DNA of 59,665 bases from Caulobacter sp. UNC279MFTsu5.1 (GTDB lineage: Bacteria; Pseudomonadota; Alphaproteobacteria; Caulobacterales; Caulobacteraceae): positions 1 through 59,665 of the forward strand of contig NZ_FORN01000038.1 of the NCBI RefSeq assembly GCF_900114015.1, written 5' to 3'. This document shows positions 26,421 to 34,232 of this stretch, one piece after another (the first letter of the stretch is position 1; each line of letters begins with the position of its first letter). Below the pieces are notes generated by a model. The model was not told the DNA's origin. It made no database searches and saw only the letters and a list, made by a program, of their open reading frames with translations. Both the position numbers and the translations under genes were made by a program.

Positions 26421-27983
26421 ATGACGACCGAAACCCACCACCAGCGTGTTCTGATCGTCGATTTCGGCAGCCAGGTGACCCAGCTGATCGCCCGCCGGGT
26501 GCGCGAGGCCGGTGTCTATTGCGAGATCCATCCGTTCGACAAGGCGGAAGCCGTCGTCGACGACTATGCACCCAGCGCCATCATCCTGTCAGGCGGCCCG
26601 GCCAGCGTGCTAGAGGCCGACAGCCCCCGGATCGGGACCAAGCTGTTCGACCTGGGCGTGCCGATGCTCTGCGTCTGCTACGGCGAGCAACTGCTGTGCG
26701 ACGTGCTGGGCGGCAAGGTCGAGGGCGGCCACGCCGGCGAGTTCGGGCGCGCCGAGCTGACCGTCGGCAAGAATAGCCCATTGTTCCAGGGGCTGGCCGG
26801 GGTGGGCGAGTTGGAAACCGTGTGGATGAGCCACGGCGACCGCGTCACCGCCATCCCCGAAGGTTTCGAGGTGATCGCCACCTCGACCGGCGCGCCGTTC
26901 GCCGCCATCGCCAACGACGCGCGCAAGATCTACGGCGTGCAGTTCCACCCCGAGGTGGTCCACACCGTCAACGGCGCCAGGATCTACAGGAACTTCCTGT
27001 TCAACATCGCCGGCCTGAAGGGCGACTGGACCATGGCGGCCTTCCGCCAGGAGATGGTCCAGAAGATCCGCGACCAGGTCGGCGAGGGCAAGGTGATCTG
27101 CGGCCTGTCCGGCGGCGTCGACAGCTCGGTGGCCGCGGTGCTGATCCACGAGGCGATCGGCGACCAGCTGACCTGCGTGTTCGTCGACACCGGCCTGCTG
27201 CGCAAGAACGAGGCCGACCAGGTCGTGACCCTGTTCCGCGACCACTACAACATCCCGCTGATCCACGTGGACGCCGGCGACCTGTTCCTGGGCGAGCTGG
27301 CGGGCGTCAGCGACCCCGAGACCAAGCGCAAGACGATCGGCAAGCTGTTCATCGACGTCTTCGACAAGGAAGCCGCCAAAATCGAGGGCGCGGCGTTCCT
27401 GGCCCAGGGCACGCTCTATCCGGACGTGGTCGAGAGCGTCTCGGCGCGCGGCGGTCCCTCGGCGGTGATCAAGAGCCACCACAATGTCGGCGGCCTGCCG
27501 GACTACATGAAGCTGCAGCTGGTCGAGCCGCTGCGCGAGCTGTTCAAGGACGAAGTCCGAGCCCTGGGCGTCGAACTGGGCTTGGCGCCGGCCTTCGTCG
27601 GCCGCCACCCGTTCCCCGGCCCGGGCCTGGCCATCCGCATTCCGGGCGACATCACGCCCGAGAAGGTCAAGGTCCTACAGGACGCCGACGCCATCTATCT
27701 CGAGGAGATCCGCAACGCCGGCCTCTATGACAAGATCTGGCAGGCCTTCGCCGTGCTCCTTCCCGTAAAGACGGTGGGAGTCATGGGTGACGCCCGCACC
27801 TACGAGAACGTCCTGGCCCTGCGCGCGGTCACCTCGACCGACGGCATGACCGCCGACTTCTTCGAGTTCCCCTGGGACGTGCTGGGCAAGACCGCCACCC
27901 GGATCATCAACGAGGTCCGCGGCGTAAACCGGGTCGTCTACGACGTGACGTCCAAGCCGCCCGGCACGATCGAGTGGGAGTGA
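26421..27983 (+). CDS. guaA: GMP synthase (glutamine-hydrolysing)
   Basis: This 520-residue two-domain enzyme aminates XMP to GMP. The class I glutamine amidotransferase domain (about 1-205) has the nucleophile in CVCYGEQLL (Cys86) and His/Glu in [10 protein letters not shown]. The ATP-pyrophosphatase domain has the P-loop [14 protein letters not shown]. The dimerisation domain ends in [17 protein letters not shown]. The 3' end of guaA is a known integration site for genomic islands, and the character of the DNA changes right after this stop. Confidence 0.97.
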   Translation: MTTETHHQRVLIVDFGSQVTQLIARRVREAGVYCEIHPFDKAEAVVDDYAPSAIILSGGPASVLEADSPRIGTKLFDLGVPMLCVCYGEQLLCDVLGGKVEGGHAGEFGRAELTVGKNSPLFQGLAGVGELETVWMSHGDRVTAIPEGFEVIATSTGAPFAAIANDARKIYGVQFHPEVVHTVNGARIYRNFLFNIAGLKGDWTMAAFRQEMVQKIRDQVGEGKVICGLSGGVDSSVAAVLIHEAIGDQLTCVFVDTGLLRKNEADQVVTLFRDHYNIPLIHVDAGDLFLGELAGVSDPETKRKTIGKLFIDVFDKEAAKIEGAAFLAQGTLYPDVVESVSARGGPSAVIKSHHNVGGLPDYMKLQLVEPLRELFKDEVRALGVELGLAPAFVGRHPFPGPGLAIRIPGDITPEKVKVLQDADAIYLEEIRNAGLYDKIWQAFAVLLPVKTVGVMGDARTYENVLALRAVTSTDGMTADFFEFPWDVLGKTATRIINEVRGVNRVVYDVTSKPPGTIEWE

Positions 27984-28066
27984 AGGGGAGTACCGTGGAG
28001 TAGATCAGAGTAGCGCAGCGTGTAGGAAAAGACCGTTTGTAAATGAATGTAGTCTCGTTGTTGGAG

Positions 28067-28126
28067 TTACGGTGACAGTGCACTTAATTCTTCGAATCCT
28101 TCGAAATAAGTGCACTGTCACCGTAA
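28067..28126. repeat. Perfect 20-bp inverted repeat behind guaA (REP-like element)
   Basis: Arms 28067-28086 (ttacggtgacagtgcactta) and 28107-28126 are exact reverse complements around a 20-base loop that itself contains ttcgaa twice. The stem extends by a G-T and an A-T pair outward. It could fold as a long hairpin in RNA of either strand. The word ggtgacagtgcactta recalls ends of REP/RAYT-associated repeats; this link is from memory and unproven. There is no T-run, so terminator function is not clear. Confidence 0.85.
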
Positions 28127-28150
28127 TTCACCCGTAATTCACCGTAATTC
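28121..28150 (+). repeat. Short tandem repeats of ccgtaattca
   Basis: The ten-base unit ccgtaattca occurs at 28121 and 28132, and as ccgtaattcg at 28142, directly continuing the right arm of the inverted repeat. This suggests repeated slippage or nested insertion of the same element end. Confidence 0.75.
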
Positions 28151-28693
28151 GTATGACGCTCACGAGGGCCTAAACAGCGGCCGAAGGTTCGCCGGGTGCG
28201 GCTTTCAAAACAGTGTCACATCTGGCAGCGTCGGCGGTCCCTCATTCTCCGAAAGCGCTCGCAGGCCCTGTCCAACGAGGCTTTGTGGCAACGGGCTGGC
28301 CACGAAGCCACCGAGCGCCGCAGCGCGTATGCCCGCCAAACTTGAGCTCGTGCAGCTGATGCGCCAGTCGATTCGCGTCGTGGCTAGGGCTGGCTGCCAC
28401 GCATCCTGCGCCGCACGAGGACGGGCCTTGTCCACAAGGGGGTTCCGGGTCACGAGATGCTGTCGGCAATCATCCTGACCGATCGCGCGGCGCCCTGCTT
28501 TGCCGCGGATCAAATTCCGGCGCGGCGCTGGAGAGCCTCGAGGCGCAGCGCGTTTCGACGCTGTTCTCGTCGATCTTCTCAATCCTGGGACGGATGGGAT
28601 CATCAGGATTGACGCCGATCAACGCGGCATGGGCCGGGAGCTGGACACTGGCCGCGCGCCGATTGGGCGCGCCACCGCAAGGGAGCGTCAGAC
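28151..28693. other. Gene-poor stretch between guaA and hsp20 with a FixK-like box
   Basis: No convincing gene is seen in these 540 bases. A plus-strand frame at about 28551-28600 reads FDAVLVDLLNPGTDGI, which resembles a receiver-domain phosphorylation site, but nothing around it supports a response regulator; it may be a remnant. The only other signal is the box at 28609-28622. Composition is mixed and unlike the neighbouring coding DNA. Confidence 0.5.
28609..28622. promoter_or_regulatory. FNR/FixK-like box upstream of hsp20
   Basis: The sequence ttgacgccgatcaa fits TTGA-N6-TCAA, with one mismatch to the preferred TTGAT-N4-ATCAA. Its centre is about 78 bases before the hsp20 start. FixK-type activators switch on genes at low oxygen; small heat shock proteins are often among them. 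Confidence 0.5.
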
Positions 28694-29164
28694 ATGAGCC
28701 TGCAAGACAGCAAATCCTTGATCCCGGCCTTCGGCCAGCAAGCCTCTCACGCGTTCGCGCCGCTGCAGCGGGAAATCGATCGCCTGTTTGGCGAGTTCGG
28801 CCGCGGCTTCGAAACTTTCGTCACGCCCAGTCTCGATTTCAGCGAGACGCCGCAGGGCGTCGAGCTCAAGCTCGACGTGCCCGGCTTCAAGGACAGTGAG
28901 ATCGCCGTCACCGTCGAGGATGACGTCCTCACCATCGCCGGCGAGAAGGCCTCCGAAACCGAGGACAAGACCAAGACCTATCGCCTGATGGAGCGACGCT
29001 CAGGGGGCTTTTCCCGGTCGATCACCCTGCCGCGCGCTATCGACAGCGACAAGATCGCCGCCTCCCTGGTCAATGGCGTCTTGACGATCACCGCGCCGAA
29101 GATCGCCGAAGCCGGGGGCCGGACCATCGCCATCCAGTCGCCCAAGCCGGCCGACGTGGCCTGA
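28694..29164 (+). CDS. Hsp20/alpha-crystallin small heat shock protein
   Basis: This 156-residue chaperone has a short N-terminal arm and an alpha-crystallin domain (about residues 42-140). Key stretches are ETPQGVELKLDVPGFKDSEI, EDDVLTIAGEKASE and the typical ERRSGGFSRSITLPRAID, with LVNGVLTITAPK near the end. It holds unfolding proteins without ATP. A caaggga ribosome site precedes the ATG. No sigma-32 promoter was recognised; a FixK-like box lies upstream. It stands alone between two gene-poor stretches. Confidence 0.93.
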   Translation: MSLQDSKSLIPAFGQQASHAFAPLQREIDRLFGEFGRGFETFVTPSLDFSETPQGVELKLDVPGFKDSEIAVTVEDDVLTIAGEKASETEDKTKTYRLMERRSGGFSRSITLPRAIDSDKIAASLVNGVLTITAPKIAEAGGRTIAIQSPKPADVA

Positions 29165-29839
29165 CGTGCGGGCGACGGTCTTGACCAGAGGCGGCTGACC
29201 TTGGTCTGTCGCCTCGCGCCCAGGGACCCCAGGATCTATTGGCGCAGGTTCGGGCCTGCGGGGTGTGTGCCGGACTGATCTGCACCTGTTGAACGGACCT
29301 GCCGAACCCGGGGACCCCCGGTCGTACAGGGCCATGAAGTGGTCGGCGCGGTCTACGCCTTGAGCGGCGGGGTCCAGGGCTGGGCCGTGAAGGCGGCCGC
29401 GCCGAGCTGATGGCGGTCGACGTCCGCTCCTGCGTGCCAATTCCCGACGGTTGGAGAACCTTCAGGCCGCGCCGCTGCTCTGTGCGGCCTGATTGGCTAT
29501 CAGGCTTGGCGCATGGCCTGCACCCAGGGCGCGGGTCGAACGTCTGGGTCTCCATGCTTCTGCGCGGAGGACCATCTGCTAGCCCAGCTGGCGGTCGTGA
29601 AAGGCCGGGCGGTGGCGGAGTTCATGCGCGCCCGAGGATTTGGCGGCGTTGGTCTAGCGGCGAGTGACCACCTAGTTGGCGTTGTGCAGTCAAGGCCTGC
29701 ATGGCTGATGGGCGGCGGCCTTTATCTGGAAGAGGCGTCGGCGCTGATTGGCGCCTCGTTCGTCGCAGGTTTTTAGGCGCTTGCCGCACGCTACGCATCG
29801 AGGCGCATTATTCCTCTCGTGAGGGATTGGACCGCGGGT
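29165..29839. other. Gene-poor stretch between hsp20 and the anti-sigma gene
   Basis: About 680 bases without a recognisable gene. A plus-strand frame of 87 codons (29513-29776, ending SALIGASFVAGF) has no recognised motif and a weak start, so it was not called. The DNA looks like remnants of decayed sequence. No tRNA, repeat or insertion sequence was recognised. Confidence 0.5.
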
Positions 29840-29855
29840 CACGTAAGTAGACGTG
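29840..29855. promoter_or_regulatory. Small inverted repeat before the anti-sigma gene
   Basis: The sequence cacgt-aagtag-acgtg is an inverted repeat with five-base arms, ending 20 bases before the start at 29876. It might be an operator or part of an autoregulated ECF promoter. Confidence 0.3.
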
Positions 29856-29875
29856 TAGAGTCAGGGTGATTGGCC

Positions 29876-30163
29876 ATGAGCGACAAGCTCGACCAACTTT
29901 TCGAAGCGTTGCGGCGACAAACATACGCCGAGCTGCCCGGCTTGGAAGGCCAGGTCTGGGCCAGGATCGACGCATGGCGCGAGAGCCGGCGCGCTTCGAA
30001 CGCGCTTGCGCCTCTGCGCGCGGCCGCAGTGGTCGCGGCTTTGGGCCTGGGCTTGGTCGGAGGGAGTCTCGCGGCCGACGCCGCCGCGCGAACGCCCCCT
30101 GAGATCTCCGTGTTTTCCGTCGATGCGCACCTGGCACCGTCCAGTCTGTTGGGCGGGCGCTGA
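29876..30163 (+). CDS. Small membrane protein, probable CnrY-like anti-sigma factor
   Basis: This protein of about 95 residues has a charged cytoplasmic part (MSDKLDQLFEALRRQTYAEL...), one membrane helix (about residues 46-67, VVAALGLGLVGG) and a short periplasmic tail. The layout equals CnrY-type anti-sigma factors that hold an ECF sigma factor at the membrane. Sequence identity alone would not reveal it; the call rests on the gene order anti-sigma, metal sensor, sigma. The ATG at 29876 was chosen over a TTG two codons earlier. Confidence 0.6.
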   Translation: MSDKLDQLFEALRRQTYAELPGLEGQVWARIDAWRESRRASNALAPLRAAAVVAALGLGLVGGSLAADAAARTPPEISVFSVDAHLAPSSLLGGR

Positions 30164-30164
30164 A

Positions 30165-30605
30165 ATGCGCCGGATCTCGCGCGGCGCGGTCCTGACCGTC
30201 GTCCTGGCGCTCCTGGCGGGCGTGGCCGGAAGCTGGCTCGGCTCGGGCCGGCTTCTGCCGAAGCACCATGCCCAGTCGCTACATGAGATGGTCCATCACG
30301 AGCTAAAGCTCAGCCCGGCCCAGGACCGCCAACTGGAGGCGCTCGAACAGGACTTCGCCGTGCGTCGTCGCGCGCGGGAGGCCGAGTTGCGCGCGGCCAA
30401 CGCCCAGCTGGCCGCCGCGATCCAGGCGCGCCATGAATACGGGCCCGAGGTCGAGGCCGCGGTCGAGCGCTTCCATGCGGCCATGGGCGCGCTGCAGCTG
30501 GAGACGGTCCAGCACGTCCTGGCGATGCGCAAGGTGCTGACCCCCGAGCAGGCGGCCAAGTTCGATCGTCGCGTCAGCGAGGCGCTCACGAACGAGACGC
30601 CGTGA
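30165..30605 (+). CDS. Periplasmic metal-sensor protein, CnrX-like (heavy-metal resistance family)
   Basis: This 146-residue protein has an N-terminal membrane anchor (ISRGAVLTVVLALLAGVAGS) and a helical periplasmic domain of the CnrX/CzcX/CpxP type. Potential ligands cluster in PKHHAQSLHEMVHHELKLS, where two His are four apart as in CnrX, and in VERFHAAMGALQ (His and Met). It would sense periplasmic metal and relieve the anti-sigma factor. It starts one base after the CnrY-like stop and overlaps the sigma factor start by GTGA. Confidence 0.78.
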   Translation: MRRISRGAVLTVVLALLAGVAGSWLGSGRLLPKHHAQSLHEMVHHELKLSPAQDRQLEALEQDFAVRRRAREAELRAANAQLAAAIQARHEYGPEVEAAVERFHAAMGALQLETVQHVLAMRKVLTPEQAAKFDRRVSEALTNETP

Positions 30606-31174
30606 CCGCCGGCCTTGGCGAGGATGAGGACGGTGCGCTTGCGCAAGGGGCCGCACGGGGCGACGAGCGCGCGTTCAGCACGCTGATGCGCCGCCACAAG
30701 AGCCCGCTGCACGCCTTTGCGCGCCGACATGTCGGCGATCCCGACGCGGCCCACGAAGTGGTGCAGGAAAGCTTCGTCGCGGCCTGGAAGGCGCTCGATC
30801 GCTATGATCCGACTCGGCCATTCGGCGCCTGGATGCGGGCCATCGTCCTCAACAAGTGTCGCGACCGGGGGCGGCGGTTGCGCGTTCGCCGACTGATCCT
30901 GGGCGAGCGGTCGATCGACGCCTCTGGAGCGCCTGACTATGCCGACCCCGCGGCGGGACCGGAGGCGGCGAGTCTGCGCACTGAGCAGCTGTCGCGCCTG
31001 GAGGCCGCGATCGCGCGCCTTCCCGACCGGCTCAAGGAGCCGCTGATCCTCACCTATCTCGAAGGCTGCTCGCAACAGGAAGCCGCCGCGTTCCTGGGCG
31101 TCAGCGTCAAGACGATCGAGACGCGCGCCTACCGCGCCCGCAAGCGCCTGGCCGACTGGCTGGTCGATCCCTGA
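30602..31174 (+). CDS. ECF-family RNA polymerase sigma factor (CnrH-like)
   Basis: This 190-residue sigma factor has region 2 (EVVQESFVAAWKALDRYDP, with the usual FGAWMRAIVLNKCRD) and region 4 (LTYLEGCSQQEAAAFLGVS, then VKTIETRAYRARKRL). The start is a GTG overlapping the sensor stop. It is coupled to the CnrX- and CnrY-like genes and directly precedes copA, so it probably drives the copper genes when periplasmic metal rises. Confidence 0.9.
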   Translation: MTAGLGEDEDGALAQGAARGDERAFSTLMRRHKSPLHAFARRHVGDPDAAHEVVQESFVAAWKALDRYDPTRPFGAWMRAIVLNKCRDRGRRLRVRRLILGERSIDASGAPDYADPAAGPEAASLRTEQLSRLEAAIARLPDRLKEPLILTYLEGCSQQEAAAFLGVSVKTIETRAYRARKRLADWLVDP

Positions 31175-31193
31175 TTTTTTCGTCCGCCGATGA

Positions 31194-31223
31194 GGGAGGC
31201 GGAGGTTCGGCGCGTAGCCTCCC
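31194..31223 (+). promoter_or_regulatory. Hairpin between the sigma gene and copA
   Basis: Arms gggaggc (31194-31200) and gcctccc (31217-31223) are exact reverse complements with a 16-base loop. It follows a run of six T (after the sigma stop) and lies 64 bases before the copA start. It may belong to a leader or to an ECF-dependent promoter region; no -35/-10 pair could be fixed. Confidence 0.35.
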
Positions 31224-31286
31224 TTGAGATCGCGTTGCGGCCGTCCCACGGTCTCCCGCCAGCGCGCCATCGTCAAAAGGGCTGTC

Positions 31287-33098
31287 ATGCGTCGATCCAG
31301 CGCGGCTTTCGAGCGCCGCCGTTTCCTGCAATCGCTCGCCGTCCTTGGCGGCGGCGCGACCTTGGGCAGCCTCTTGCCGGGCTGGGCGCGCGCGGCGGGC
31401 GATCCAGGCCGCGCGCCAGCCGCCCTTTCCGGCGAGGACATCAAGCTGACCATCGGCCACGCGCCGATCACGGTGGACGGCAAGAGCGCCCACGCCGTGA
31501 CGATCAACGGCACGGTTCCAGGCCCGCTGATCCGGCTGAAGGAAGGCCAGCACGTCCGGCTGTCGGTGACCAACAACTTGGATGAAGATAGTTCGATCCA
31601 CTGGCACGGCCTGCTCGTGCCGTTCCAGATGGACGGCGTGCCGGGCGTCACCTTCCCGGGGATCAAGCCAGGCGAGACCTTCGTCTACGAATTCCACGTC
31701 CGGCAGTCGGGGACCTATTGGTACCACAGCCACTCGGGCCTGCAGGAGCAGATGGGCCACTACGGTCCCATCATCATCGACCCGGCCGGTCCGGATCCGG
31801 TGGCCTTCGATCGCGAGCACGTCGTGGTGCTGTCGGACTTCAGCCGCCTGCATCCGCACCAGATCTTCAAGAAGCTCAAGCAGCAGAGCGGCGCCTTCAA
31901 CTATCAGCGCCAGACCATCGCCGGGCTTCTGGCCGGCAGGGATCAGACCCTGGCCGAGCGCCTGGACTGGGCCAAGATGCTGATGGACCCGACCGACATC
32001 TCCGACGTCACCGGCGCGGCCTACACCTTCCTGGTCAACGGCCACGGACCCAAGGACAACTGGACCGCGCTGTTCACGCCGGGCGAGCGCGTGCGCCTGA
32101 GGTTCATCAACGCCGCGGCCCAGTCGGTCTTCAATGTCCGCATTCCGGGGCTGCGCATGACCGTGGTCGCCGCCGACGGCCAGAACGTGCGTCCTGTCGA
32201 GGTCGACGAGTTTCAGATCGGCAACGCCGAGACCTATGACGTCATCGTCCGGCCCGCCGAGGACAAGGCCTTCACCATCGTTTCGGAATCGGTCGACCGC
32301 TCCGGACTTGGCCGCGCCACCCTTGCGCCGCGGCCAGGCATGACCGCCGAGGTCCCGTCGCTGCGCGAACGGCCGCTGACCACGATGCGCGACATGGGCA
32401 TGGACATGAGCGGCATGCAGATGAGCGGCATGGACCACGGGTCCATGGGGCACGACGCCACGAGCCCCGCGCCCGGCATGGCGCCGCCCCGCCAGCGCGG
32501 AAGCGACGTGATGGGCAAGATGGACATGGGCGGCATGGACATGTCCATGCGTAATCCCGACAACGCGCCGCAGGTCAGGCTTGGCCCGGGCGTGCAGACG
32601 ATCGCGCCGATGCCGATGGATCGCACCGGCGAGCCTGGGCAGGGCCTCGAAAGCGTCGGCCACCGGGTGCTGGTCTATCGCGATCTGGCGGCGCTCGAAC
32701 CGAACCCCGACACCCGCGCCCCGCAGCGATCCCTCGAAATCCACCTGACCGGAAACATGGAACGGTTCATGTGGGGGTTCGACGGGCGCAAGTTCAGCGA
32801 TCGGCCGCCGCCCTACGCGTTCCGCAGCGGCGAGCGGGTCCGGGTCACCCTGGTCAACGACACCATGATGGCCCACCCGATCCACCTGCACGGCCACTTC
32901 TTCGAACTGGCCTTCGGACCGGCTGGCCACATGCCGCGCAAGCACACGGTCATCGTCCTGCCGGGCGGCCGCGCGAGCTTCGACTTCACGCCCGAGACCG
33001 GCGACTGGGCCTTCCACTGCCACATGCTCTACCACATGCACGCGGGGATGTTTCAGGTCTTCAGCGTGCGCGACGCCCAGGCGGAGGGCGCGCGATGA
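31287..33098 (+). CDS. copA: Copper resistance multicopper oxidase CopA/PcoA
   Basis: This 603-residue periplasmic oxidase has a twin-arginine signal (FERRRFLQSLAVLGGG). All copper motifs are present: IHWHGLLVPFQ (near residue 105), YWYHSHSGLQEQ, HPIHLHGHFFEL and WAFHCHMLYHMHAGMF. A Met-rich segment (MDMSGMQMSGMDHGS and MDMGGMDMSM) in the middle is typical of PcoA-type enzymes and should bind Cu(I). It probably oxidises Cu(I) to less toxic Cu(II). The ATG at 31287 was chosen because it starts the signal. The stop overlaps copB by ATGA. Confidence 0.95.
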   Translation: MRRSSAAFERRRFLQSLAVLGGGATLGSLLPGWARAAGDPGRAPAALSGEDIKLTIGHAPITVDGKSAHAVTINGTVPGPLIRLKEGQHVRLSVTNNLDEDSSIHWHGLLVPFQMDGVPGVTFPGIKPGETFVYEFHVRQSGTYWYHSHSGLQEQMGHYGPIIIDPAGPDPVAFDREHVVVLSDFSRLHPHQIFKKLKQQSGAFNYQRQTIAGLLAGRDQTLAERLDWAKMLMDPTDISDVTGAAYTFLVNGHGPKDNWTALFTPGERVRLRFINAAAQSVFNVRIPGLRMTVVAADGQNVRPVEVDEFQIGNAETYDVIVRPAEDKAFTIVSESVDRSGLGRATLAPRPGMTAEVPSLRERPLTTMRDMGMDMSGMQMSGMDHGSMGHDATSPAPGMAPPRQRGSDVMGKMDMGGMDMSMRNPDNAPQVRLGPGVQTIAPMPMDRTGEPGQGLESVGHRVLVYRDLAALEPNPDTRAPQRSLEIHLTGNMERFMWGFDGRKFSDRPPPYAFRSGERVRVTLVNDTMMAHPIHLHGHFFELAFGPAGHMPRKHTVIVLPGGRASFDFTPETGDWAFHCHMLYHMHAGMFQVFSVRDAQAEGAR

Positions 33099-34132
33099 GA
33101 GCCTCGTTGATCGCCCTCCTGCCGGCCCTGTGGGCGGCGCCGGCCTTGGCGCAGCACGCCGGCCACGCCGGCGCGCCGGCCACCAGCCCCGAGCCCGCGC
33201 CGGCGAGCTCGCTTCCGGCCGCCGATCCCCACGCCGGACATGACATGGGCGCCATGCCGGGCATGGCCATGCCCAATATGCAGGCCGCGCCGGCCGCCGA
33301 TCCGCACGCAGGCCATGACATGGGCGCCATGCCCGGCATGAACGCCCCCGGTCAATCCGGGAGCCAGGCCGAAGCGATGGGGCCGCCGCCCTTGCCCGAT
33401 CAGGAAACGGCCCCGCCGGCGTCACCCGCCGGCCACCTCGCCGACACGGTGTTCGATCCGGCCGCCATGGACCGGGCTCGCGCCGTGCTTCGCAAGGAGC
33501 ATGGCGGAGCCCAGGCCTCGCAGGTCATGGCCAACCTCCTCGAATATCGGGCGCGCCCGGACGGCGACGGCTACCACTGGGACGGCGAGGCCTGGTTCGG
33601 CGGCGATCTTAACCGCTTGGTCCTGAAGTCCGAGGGGGAGGGCGGCCGCCACGGCGTCGAGGCCGGCGAGGTCCAGGCGCTCTATTCCCGGGCCGTGGGC
33701 CTCTACACCGACGTGCAGGTCGGCCTGCGCCAGGACGTCGAGCCCAAGTCACGCACCTACGCCACGATCGGTTTCGAGACCTTGCTGCCCTACTGGATCG
33801 AGGCCGGCGGCGCCCTGTTCTTGTCCAACAAGGGCGATGTGCTCGGCCGGGCCGAAGGCGCGATCGATTGGCGTCTGACCCAGCGCCTGATCCTGCAGCC
33901 TCGCGCCGAACTCAATTTCGCGGTCCAGGACATCCCGGAGACGGCGACCGGCTCCGGGCTCTCGGACGGCGAGCTGGGATTGCGCCTGCGCTACGAAGTC
34001 CGCCGCGACTTCGCGCCCTATGTCGGCGTGACCTGGGCCAAGCGCTTCGGACGGACCGCTGACTACGCCCGCGCCCTGGGACAGGACGTTTCCGACACCA
34101 GCGTCGTTGTCGGCCTGCGCGCCTGGTTCTAG
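33095..34132 (+). CDS. copB: Copper resistance outer-membrane protein CopB/PcoB
   Basis: This 345-residue protein has a signal peptide (MRASLIALLPALWAAPALAQ), a His/Met-rich linker and a C-terminal beta-barrel domain starting at about residue 115. Barrel features include YHWDGEAWFGGDLNRLVLKS, YTDVQVGLRQDVEP and the aromatic end VVGLRAWF. The linker carries two near-identical copper-binding repeats, ADPHAGHDMGAMPGM, 22 residues apart. The gene overlaps copA by four bases, so the two proteins are made together. Confidence 0.93.
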   Translation: MRASLIALLPALWAAPALAQHAGHAGAPATSPEPAPASSLPAADPHAGHDMGAMPGMAMPNMQAAPAADPHAGHDMGAMPGMNAPGQSGSQAEAMGPPPLPDQETAPPASPAGHLADTVFDPAAMDRARAVLRKEHGGAQASQVMANLLEYRARPDGDGYHWDGEAWFGGDLNRLVLKSEGEGGRHGVEAGEVQALYSRAVGLYTDVQVGLRQDVEPKSRTYATIGFETLLPYWIEAGGALFLSNKGDVLGRAEGAIDWRLTQRLILQPRAELNFAVQDIPETATGSGLSDGELGLRLRYEVRRDFAPYVGVTWAKRFGRTADYARALGQDVSDTSVVVGLRAWF

Positions 34133-34147
34133 CCGATCTTTTTCCGA

Positions 34148-34196
34148 GGCGCCCCCACACGAAGAGACTTTCCACCGCCGTCGTGGCGGGGGCGCC
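34148..34196. terminator. Stem-loop between convergent copB and copD
   Basis: Outer arms ggcgccccc (34148-34156) and gggggcgcc (34188-34196) are exact reverse complements. An alternative inner stem ccgcc/ggcgg lies at 34175-34189. It sits between two convergent genes and can serve both as a terminator, though no strong T-run follows. Confidence 0.6.
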
Positions 34197-34232
34197 AGCG
34201 TCGACCCGTGCCCGGTGATCTGAACGTTCCGG

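Noticed and set aside
28067..28126. The inverted repeat as guaA terminator
   Set aside because: It starts 84 bases after the stop, has a 20-base loop and no T-run, and is followed by tandem copies of its end, which fits a repeat element better.
28110..28478. 122-codon plus-strand frame starting inside the inverted repeat
   Set aside because: Starts in a repeat arm, no ribosome site, Cys/Arg-rich random-looking sequence with no similarity.
28500..28697. Receiver-like text FDAVLVDLLNPGTDGI as a response regulator
   Set aside because: Only about 16 residues fit; no start of a receiver domain, no Lys motif or output domain. It is too short to call.
29513..29776. 87-codon frame between hsp20 and the anti-sigma gene
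   Set aside because: No recognised motif, weak start and isolated place; could be real but cannot be supported.
32771..33094. Upstream extension of copB into copA
   Set aside because: The frame is open, but the signal peptide begins at 33095 and the upstream part only shadows the copA oxidase motifs.
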